A DNA stretch of 17,456 nucleotides from an uncultured Prevotella sp. (lineage in GTDB: Bacteria > Bacteroidota > Bacteroidia > Bacteroidales > Bacteroidaceae), in assembly GCA_945637645.1 (NCBI GenBank), contig CALZDK010000014.1, forward strand, positions 1 through 17,456, read 5' to 3'. The position numbers and the translations under genes were made by a program. Shown here piece by piece: positions 9,367-14,501 of the stretch (its first letter is position 1; the number at the start of each line of letters is the position of its first letter). Under the pieces are notes generated by a model that worked only from the letters and a program-made list of their open reading frames with translations, made no database searches and was not told the origin of the DNA.

Positions 9367-10521
9367 TCACTTACCGTATTCATAATACCACCAGTATGTT
9401 CCATAATACTGGTCGAATACGGCGAGGCGGCGCGCTTGCGGGTTTTTCTTCGAGTCGGCGAGCTTTTGCAGATCCTCAAAATCGGTGTCCATCACCTGGT
9501 TGTGATACACCACTATCGGTGTGGACCTCTTGTGGGTGTAGAGTGTCAGAGCCTCTCTATAGTGAAGTGGCAGGCTGTCGTTAATCGTATAGTATTGAGG
9601 CAACTCACGCACAAAGGCGTCAATATCGCGGTCAACAAGCAGTCCGCACAGTTTATAGTCCGCGATAGCCTTTTTCCCATATCCCGAAGCCTCGAGAGCA
9701 TTGAGATACTGTCGTGTGGTCATCCGATCCAACGGACGTGCGCCGAGAAACCTGTAAAGGCTGTCAACAGGATAAATCAGCATCTTTTCGCTTTTTCCTA
9801 ATGGCAGAAGTGTCTCCGACGTACCACCTACGGCGTATTTGAACATCTCTTCAGCCATTTTCCCACTGCGTGCCAAGGCATAGCATCGGAGCATGGTGAC
9901 TATCGTGTCCTTTTCAAGCGATTTCTCACCCACCTCCACGGCTTTCTCCCATTCTCCCTTCGTCATCAGCCTCTCCATCTTTGCCCTGTAGTGGAACATG
10001 TCGTCGTTTGCCGAAATAAGTCCCACTGCCATCATCATGAAACCCATGGGGAAGATGTTCACCCACATAAGTCGCGAGAAAATGCCACGCGAATGTATGT
10101 CAGACTCGTATTTCTGAATATTCTTAAGTGCAAGGCTGACCACAGCCCATATAGCCAATACCAATGGAGCTACCCAGACCCATGCGCCAAGGTTTGGTCC
10201 TGTTGTTATACCACTGCCAATGTCAGACACTATGGCAAGTAGCAACATCGGCGGGAAATAGGTTGTCCAGTGCATCCTGTGGTAGATGTGCAGATAGGCG
10301 TTAATAACTCTCTGCAGCATATACAGCAGAAAAGTAATCAGCAGTGCTCCCACTACTGGTATGTAGATAGTCTTTCCTCCGCTCAGCACATGTTGGGCAA
10401 CTGCCATCACGTCAGCCTGACGGAAACAGAGGAAGACGAAAGCGAATGTAACGAATGCGACAGCACACACGACCCTAATGGTCATGGTGCTGTCGTTTTC
10501 AAGTCGATTGTTATAGTTCAC
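9367..10521 (-). CDS. DUF6057-like multi-pass membrane protein, function unknown
   Basis: This 384-residue protein has about five hydrophobic segments in its first half, for example VVCAVAFVTFAFVFLCF, VVGALLITFLLYMLQ, FPPMLLLAIVSDIGSG, VWVAPLVLAIWAVVSLAL and VNIFPMGFMMMAVGLIS. A soluble C-terminal half follows, with one TPR-like helix pair (KGEWEKAVEVGEKSLEKD then MLRCYALARSGKMAEEMF). The LPLHYREALTLY segment and the aromatic tail FDQYYGTYWWYYEYGK recall Bacteroidota DUF6057 proteins, although this copy is shorter than those I remember. I used the GTG at 10521 because it lies 12 bp after the glgB stop and follows AAGAGA; an ATG at 10485 is the alternative and would still keep the first membrane helix. 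Function is unknown; its position suggests co-transcription with glgB. Confidence 0.68.
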   Translation of the reverse strand: MNYNNRLENDSTMTIRVVCAVAFVTFAFVFLCFRQADVMAVAQHVLSGGKTIYIPVVGALLITFLLYMLQRVINAYLHIYHRMHWTTYFPPMLLLAIVSDIGSGITTGPNLGAWVWVAPLVLAIWAVVSLALKNIQKYESDIHSRGIFSRLMWVNIFPMGFMMMAVGLISANDDMFHYRAKMERLMTKGEWEKAVEVGEKSLEKDTIVTMLRCYALARSGKMAEEMFKYAVGGTSETLLPLGKSEKMLIYPVDSLYRFLGARPLDRMTTRQYLNALEASGYGKKAIADYKLCGLLVDRDIDAFVRELPQYYTINDSLPLHYREALTLYTHKRSTPIVVYHNQVMDTDFEDLQKLADSKKNPQARRLAVFDQYYGTYWWYYEYGK

Positions 10522-10533
10522 TTATTCTCTTTT

Positions 10534-12609
10534 TTAGTTCTTTTTCAGTACCACTGCTGAACGTGCCGGCAGGTAAAGCTTAAGCCACTCCTTGCGGTCC
10601 TTGATATAGAGAGGGTCGTAGTTGGTGAGGTGAACCACACTGTCGTCGGCAAGTCCGTTGCCTCCAAATTCCTTCGCATCGGTGTTCAGCACCACTTCGT
10701 AGCTGCCTGTTGGCACAAGGAAGCCATAGTCTGTGAACGAACGCGACGGGCTGAAGTTGAACACGAATATGAGGTCGCCACGACTGAAGGCGAGCACCTG
10801 GTCGCCATCGTTGTGCCATATTTCCTGCACTGGTTTGTTCTGGAAGTTACGTATGCTCTTTATCACCTTCAGCATAGCCTTGTCGAAGTCGCCGAGGTAG
10901 TGGTAGTCCAGTTCCTTGTTGTCCACGAGGTTCCACTGTCTTCGTGCGTACTTGTAGCTCCATCCGTTGCCCTCGCGCGGGAAGTCTATCCACTCCGGAT
11001 GACCGAACTCGTTGCCCATGAAGTTGAGATAGCCACCGTTAATGGCAGATGCCGTAACAAGTCTTATCATCTTGTGCAGTGCTATGCCTCGGTGAGCCAT
11101 GAAGTTTTCGTCGCCCTTCTTGAAGTGCCAGTACATGTCGGCATCAATAAGGCGGAAGATTATTGTCTTGTCGCCGACCAATGCCTGGTCGTGGCTCTCG
11201 CAGTAGCTTATTGTCTTCTCGTCGGCACGTCGGTTCTTCACCTCCCAGAATATTGAGCTTGGCTTCCAGTCCTCGTCCTTCACCTCTTTAATGGTCTTTA
11301 TCCAGTAGTCTGGAATGTTCATTGCCATGCGGTAGTCGAAGCCGTAGCCACCGTCTTCAAACTTTGCTGCCAGTCCTGGCATTCCGCTCACTTCCTCCGC
11401 AATGGTTATAGCGTTTGGATTCACCTCGTGGATGAGTTTGTTGGCAAGTGTGAGATAGCAGATAGCATTGTCATCCTGATGACCGTTGAAGTAGTCGCCA
11501 TATCCGCAGAATGCCTCGCCCAGTCCGTGGCTGTAGTAGAGCATTGAGGTGACACCGTCGAAGCGGAATCCGTCGAACTTGTATTCCTCCAACCAATACT
11601 TGCAGTTTGAGAGCAGGAAATGCAGCACGTCGTCCTTTCCGTAGTCGAAGCAGAGGCTGTCCCAAGCCGGATGCTCATGTCTTCCACCCTCGTAGAAATA
11701 CTGGTTGGGGTCGCCGGCAAGGTTGCCGAGTCCCTCCACCTCGTTCTTCACTGCGTGGGAGTGTACTATGTCCATAATAACAGCAATGCCGTTCTTGTGC
11801 GCTGTGTCTATCAGTTCCTTCAGCTCTTCCGGAGTGCCGAAGCGGCTCGACGGAGCGAAGAAAGAGCTGACATGATAGCCGAACGAGCCATAGTATGGGT
11901 GTTCCTGTATAGCCATCACCTGTATGCAGTTGTAGCCGTCTTCTATCACTCTTGGCAGCACGTTCTCCGTAAACTCCTTGTATGTGCCCACCTTCTCGGC
12001 ATCCTGTCCCATTCCCACATGGCACTCGTAGATGAGCAGCGGGCTCTTGTTTGGTTTGAAGTTCTTTTTCTTAAACTCGTATGGTTTCTCCGGATTCCAT
12101 ACCTGTGCAGAAAATATCTTAGTAGTGTCGTCCTGCACCACTCGTTGGCACCATGCCGGTATGCGCTCGCCCTCACCGCCGTTCCAGCGCACCTTCATTT
12201 TGTAGAGGTCGCCGTGCTTCATGGCCTTCGATGGCAGCTTCAGTTCCCAGTTTCCTGTGCCTTCAATTCTCTTGCACTTATATTTCTCGTTCTCTGTCCA
12301 GTTGTTGAAATCGCCTATAAGGTATATCTCAGTGGCATTTGGCGCCCACTCGCGGAAGACCCACCCTCTCGGTGTCTTGTGCAAACCGAAGTAGAGGTGT
12401 CCCGTGGCAAAGTCCGACAGGGTTTTCTTGCCGTTGCGGGTCAGCTGGTTAATCTTCCATACTGCATGGTCGTGACGACCACGAATAGCGTCCTCGTATG
12501 GTTCGAGCCATGAGTCGTTCTTCACCAATCCTATATGTTCTGGTTCCTTTGGTTTAGCAACAGCCTTAGCTTTGGAGCAGGCTCTCTTGCATGTCTTTTT
12601 CTCTGCCAT
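10534..12609 (-). CDS. glgB: 1,4-alpha-glucan branching enzyme, eukaryotic-like type (GH13)
   Basis: This 691-residue enzyme cuts alpha-1,4 glucan chains and rejoins them as alpha-1,6 branches during glycogen synthesis in the cytoplasm. After a Lys/Cys-rich start (about 1-25), a CBM48-type domain is marked by GWVFREWAPNATEIYLIGDF. The GH13 barrel follows: IMDIVHSHAVKN (region I), DGFRFDGVTSM with nucleophile Asp351, TIAEEVSGMPG with acid/base Glu405, and YCESHDQALVGDK with Asp474. The C-terminal all-beta domain ends in LYLPARSAVVLKKN. Length and motifs (SHAVKN, GVTSMLYYSHG) match the eukaryotic GBE1-like group (GH13_8) rather than the E. coli type. The ATG at 12609 follows the yhcH-like gene by 19 bp, with AAGGAA in the intervening stretch. 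It is probably the third gene of a four-gene unit. Confidence 0.95.
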   Translation of the reverse strand: MAEKKTCKRACSKAKAVAKPKEPEHIGLVKNDSWLEPYEDAIRGRHDHAVWKINQLTRNGKKTLSDFATGHLYFGLHKTPRGWVFREWAPNATEIYLIGDFNNWTENEKYKCKRIEGTGNWELKLPSKAMKHGDLYKMKVRWNGGEGERIPAWCQRVVQDDTTKIFSAQVWNPEKPYEFKKKNFKPNKSPLLIYECHVGMGQDAEKVGTYKEFTENVLPRVIEDGYNCIQVMAIQEHPYYGSFGYHVSSFFAPSSRFGTPEELKELIDTAHKNGIAVIMDIVHSHAVKNEVEGLGNLAGDPNQYFYEGGRHEHPAWDSLCFDYGKDDVLHFLLSNCKYWLEEYKFDGFRFDGVTSMLYYSHGLGEAFCGYGDYFNGHQDDNAICYLTLANKLIHEVNPNAITIAEEVSGMPGLAAKFEDGGYGFDYRMAMNIPDYWIKTIKEVKDEDWKPSSIFWEVKNRRADEKTISYCESHDQALVGDKTIIFRLIDADMYWHFKKGDENFMAHRGIALHKMIRLVTASAINGGYLNFMGNEFGHPEWIDFPREGNGWSYKYARRQWNLVDNKELDYHYLGDFDKAMLKVIKSIRNFQNKPVQEIWHNDGDQVLAFSRGDLIFVFNFSPSRSFTDYGFLVPTGSYEVVLNTDAKEFGGNGLADDSVVHLTNYDPLYIKDRKEWLKLYLPARSAVVLKKN

Positions 12610-12628
12610 ATTTATGTTTTTTTAGTTT

Positions 12629-13075
12629 TTAGTTCCTTACCTTAAATATCGCCTTGCGTATTCCTTCCTCCTCGCTGATGCATGGGGCGTGTCCGTCCTG
12701 TGGGAAGAAAATGGCGAACATTCCAGGGCGGCATGTCACATAGTCGTCGGCTGGCGTGTCGGGAAGTTTGGTGATGTCCTTCGCCTTGTTGTATTCTCCC
12801 TCAGGAAGGTAGCGGCGTGGAGTGTAGCCGTAAGTCTCGTTGCCTGAGAGAGGAATCTGTATGTCTATCATCTCGTCATGGGTTTCGAGCACGGCGGTTT
12901 CCGTGGTTTTTGCCGTAGCCGTTGTCAGGTTGAGGAACAAATCCTCACCCTTAATTTCATACTTACCCTCCGCCATGATGCTGAGGTCATTATTCTCAAG
13001 AAACTCCACCACATCAGCGAAAAGTGGATTAAGAGCCACATAGCGGCCCAGCATGTCAAGTGTATCTATTATCAT
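12629..13075 (-). CDS. YhcH/YjgK/YiaL family protein (DUF386), probable sugar anomerase/isomerase
   Basis: This 148-residue, single-domain, cupin-like protein has the length typical of the YhcH/YjgK/YiaL family. Conserved features are YEIKGEDLFLNL (39-50), LETHDEMIDIQIPLSGNE (63-80) and FFPQDGHAPCI (123-132). His66, Glu80 and His129 are candidate metal or substrate ligands by position. E. coli relatives act on sugar anomers, such as sialic acid in the NanQ case, or sit in sugar operons. The substrate here cannot be read from the sequence. The neighbouring glgB suggests carbohydrate metabolism, but no sialic acid gene is in view. It starts at the ATG at 13075, after a 30-bp AT-rich gap from the MORN gene. 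Confidence 0.88.
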   Translation of the reverse strand: MIIDTLDMLGRYVALNPLFADVVEFLENNDLSIMAEGKYEIKGEDLFLNLTTATAKTTETAVLETHDEMIDIQIPLSGNETYGYTPRRYLPEGEYNKAKDITKLPDTPADDYVTCRPGMFAIFFPQDGHAPCISEEEGIRKAIFKVRN

Positions 13076-13105
13076 ATCATTAATTTTTAAATTCTTAATT
13101 CTGAA

Positions 13106-14227
13106 TTACTTTCTGTCCACTTGCCTCCACCCGTTGGTGTAGTTTCCAGTGGCAGTAATGTTTCCGTTGCGGTCTTTTTCCACAAACCTTCCGTCCCGTT
13201 TGCCGTTCAAATACGAGCCTTCGAAGCGTTTTCCGTCCTTGTCCTCCTCAATGGCAGGACCATGGCGTTTGTCGTCCTTGAACGATCCTTTGAACTTCGA
13301 TCCATCGGCAAAGTGTATTATGCACTCACCGTTTAGCTTACCGTTCTGCCACGCTCCCTCGTATATGTCACCGTTCTTCAGTGTCAGCTTACCCTTTCCG
13401 TCCTGTTTGTCGTTTTTCCAACTGCCTGAATAGACGTCGCCTTTCTTCCATGTCAGGGTTCCTGTACCATGTTTGTCACCCTCAAGAAACTGTCCAGAGT
13501 ATTTGTCACCGTTGGCGAACTTGAATATTCCCCACCCAGTGCGCTCCCCCTGCACATAGTCACCCTCATACACGTCTCCGCTCTTGAACTTGTAGATGCC
13601 ACGTCCGTTCTGAATGTCATCCACCCACTGACCGACATAAATGTCGCCGTCGGAATATTTGAAAGTGCCTTTCCCCGATCGTTGATTGTCCTTCCATTCG
13701 CCGTCGTAGCTTGATCCGTCGCCCCAGTCGAAGAAACCCTTTCCGTTCTTCCTGTCGTTCACCCAGTTGCCCTTGTAGTAGGCACCTCCGGCAAAGGTAT
13801 ATACGCCGTAGCCGTTGCGGTGGTCGAGTTTCCACTCTCCCTCGTATTTGTCACCGTTGTAGTAGTACATCGTACCTTTTCCCTGTTGGTAGTCGCGATA
13901 CCACAGGCCGTCATACTTGTTGTTGTTGGCAAAGTAGTATGTACCCTTTCCGTGCTGTTGGTCCTGAAACCATTGTCCTTCGTATTTCTCACCGTCGAAG
14001 AAGGTATAAACTCCAAAACCCTGGCGTTTTCCCTTTTCGTAGTGTCCCTCATACCAGTTACCGTTCTTGTAAGTCGCTTTTCCTTTGCCATGTGGCTTTC
14101 CAGCCACCATTTCACCACTATAGTCACCACCGTCCTTTGTGACGCAGGTACCCATAGTGATTTTCTGGCTATAGGCTGATGCCACAGGAGACAGCATCAG
14201 CAATATTGATAGTGCAAGATGTTTCAA
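13106..14227 (-). CDS. Exported MORN-repeat protein (14 repeats)
   Basis: From the TTG at 14227 this is a 373-residue protein with a clean signal peptide (KHLALSILLMLSPVASAYS, about 2-20). Fourteen contiguous MORN repeats of exactly 23 residues occupy 35-356, each near (Y/F)xGxW-x5-(N/H)GxG-x4-xxGD, followed by a degenerate 15th unit, ITATGNYTNGWRQ. MORN arrays form flat beta-hairpin sheets and usually act as binding or scaffold modules; no catalytic domain is present. An ATG at 14266 would give 386 residues, but its codons overlap the promoter element at 14254-14261 and it adds 13 polar residues before the signal peptide, so I prefer TTG, which is preceded by AAAAAAGAA. It lies first in the minus-strand unit with the yhcH-like gene and glgB. 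Its role and ligand are unknown. Confidence 0.88.
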   Translation of the reverse strand: MKHLALSILLMLSPVASAYSQKITMGTCVTKDGGDYSGEMVAGKPHGKGKATYKNGNWYEGHYEKGKRQGFGVYTFFDGEKYEGQWFQDQQHGKGTYYFANNNKYDGLWYRDYQQGKGTMYYYNGDKYEGEWKLDHRNGYGVYTFAGGAYYKGNWVNDRKNGKGFFDWGDGSSYDGEWKDNQRSGKGTFKYSDGDIYVGQWVDDIQNGRGIYKFKSGDVYEGDYVQGERTGWGIFKFANGDKYSGQFLEGDKHGTGTLTWKKGDVYSGSWKNDKQDGKGKLTLKNGDIYEGAWQNGKLNGECIIHFADGSKFKGSFKDDKRHGPAIEEDKDGKRFEGSYLNGKRDGRFVEKDRNGNITATGNYTNGWRQVDRK

Positions 14228-14253
14228 ATCCGATTCTTTTTTGTTTGCATTGC

Positions 14254-14285
14254 CAAAATTACACATTTTTCTTCAAAGCTCCAAG
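14254..14285 (-). promoter_or_regulatory. Bacteroidota-type promoter for the MORN/yhcH/glgB unit
   Basis: Read on the minus strand, TAATTTTG (14261 to 14254) matches the -7 consensus TAnnTTTG exactly. CTTG (14285 to 14282) lies 20 bp further upstream and is a fair match to the -33 TTTG. A transcript would begin near 14247, about 20 nt before the TTG at 14227 and after the ATG at 14266, which supports the TTG as the real start. Confidence 0.6.
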
Positions 14286-14432
14286 GAAAAAGCGCAACAT
14301 CTTACATTTTTTAACTCTATGCAACGAATTTTGAATTACAGTGCCGTACTTCCGAAAGTTGAATAACATAACTCAAATTTCTCAAGTCTGTGACATTGCT
14401 GTCAAGAGTTTACTTGAGCGTAATGAAAAAAT

Positions 14433-14492
14433 AAGTTGACAAGTTAATAGCCAAACCGCAAAACAGCAGCAAAAGTTATAACTTGTCAACTT
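14433..14492 (-). terminator. Likely intrinsic terminator of the M16 protease gene
   Basis: On the minus strand AAGTTGACAAGTTA (14492 to 14479) pairs perfectly with TAACTTGTCAACTT (14446 to 14433), a 14-bp stem around a 32-nt loop. It is followed by A and then six T residues (14431 to 14426). It starts about 10 bp after the protease stop codon. The stem is AT-rich and the loop is long, so termination efficiency is uncertain. Confidence 0.55.
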
Positions 14493-14499
14493 GTCAACT
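14481..14499. repeat. Tandem ACTTGTCA 8-mers within the inverted-repeat region
   Basis: ACTTGTCA occurs twice head to tail (14481-14488 and 14489-14496), followed by ACT. Both units can pair with AGTTGACAAGT at 14434-14444, so two registers of the hairpin are possible. This may be a slippage product or a short binding-site pair. Confidence 0.6.
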
Positions 14500-14501
14500 A
14501 A

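Larger units (their letters stand above)
14267..14501. other. 235-bp intergenic region between M16 protease and MORN genes
   Basis: This AT-rich gap holds the terminator-like inverted repeat of the protease gene (14433-14492) and the -33 part of the MORN gene promoter (near 14282). A small 7-bp inverted pair, CTCAAGT and ACTTGAG, also lies between about 14378 and 14418. I see no convincing small gene in it. Confidence 0.6.

Noticed and set aside
10630..11256. Open frame of 208 codons on the plus strand opposite the glgB 3' half
   Set aside because: Same reasoning: antisense to conserved GH13 and C-terminal domain codons, with low-information composition.
11620..12513. Long open frame on the plus strand opposite glgB (297 codons)
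   Set aside because: It lies wholly inside the antisense strand of a clear branching enzyme, has a Val/Leu/His-rich composition without recognisable motifs, and has no promoter or start signal. It is a by-product of glgB codon use.
13106..14200. Repetitive DNA suggesting a CRISPR or satellite array
   Set aside because: The 69-bp periodicity comes from the 23-residue MORN protein repeats; the DNA copies are diverged and there are no identical repeats with unique spacers.
14470..14478. TAACTTTTG on the minus strand as a second promoter
   Set aside because: It has one T too many for TAnnTTTG and lies in the loop of the terminator-like hairpin, far from the next gene start.
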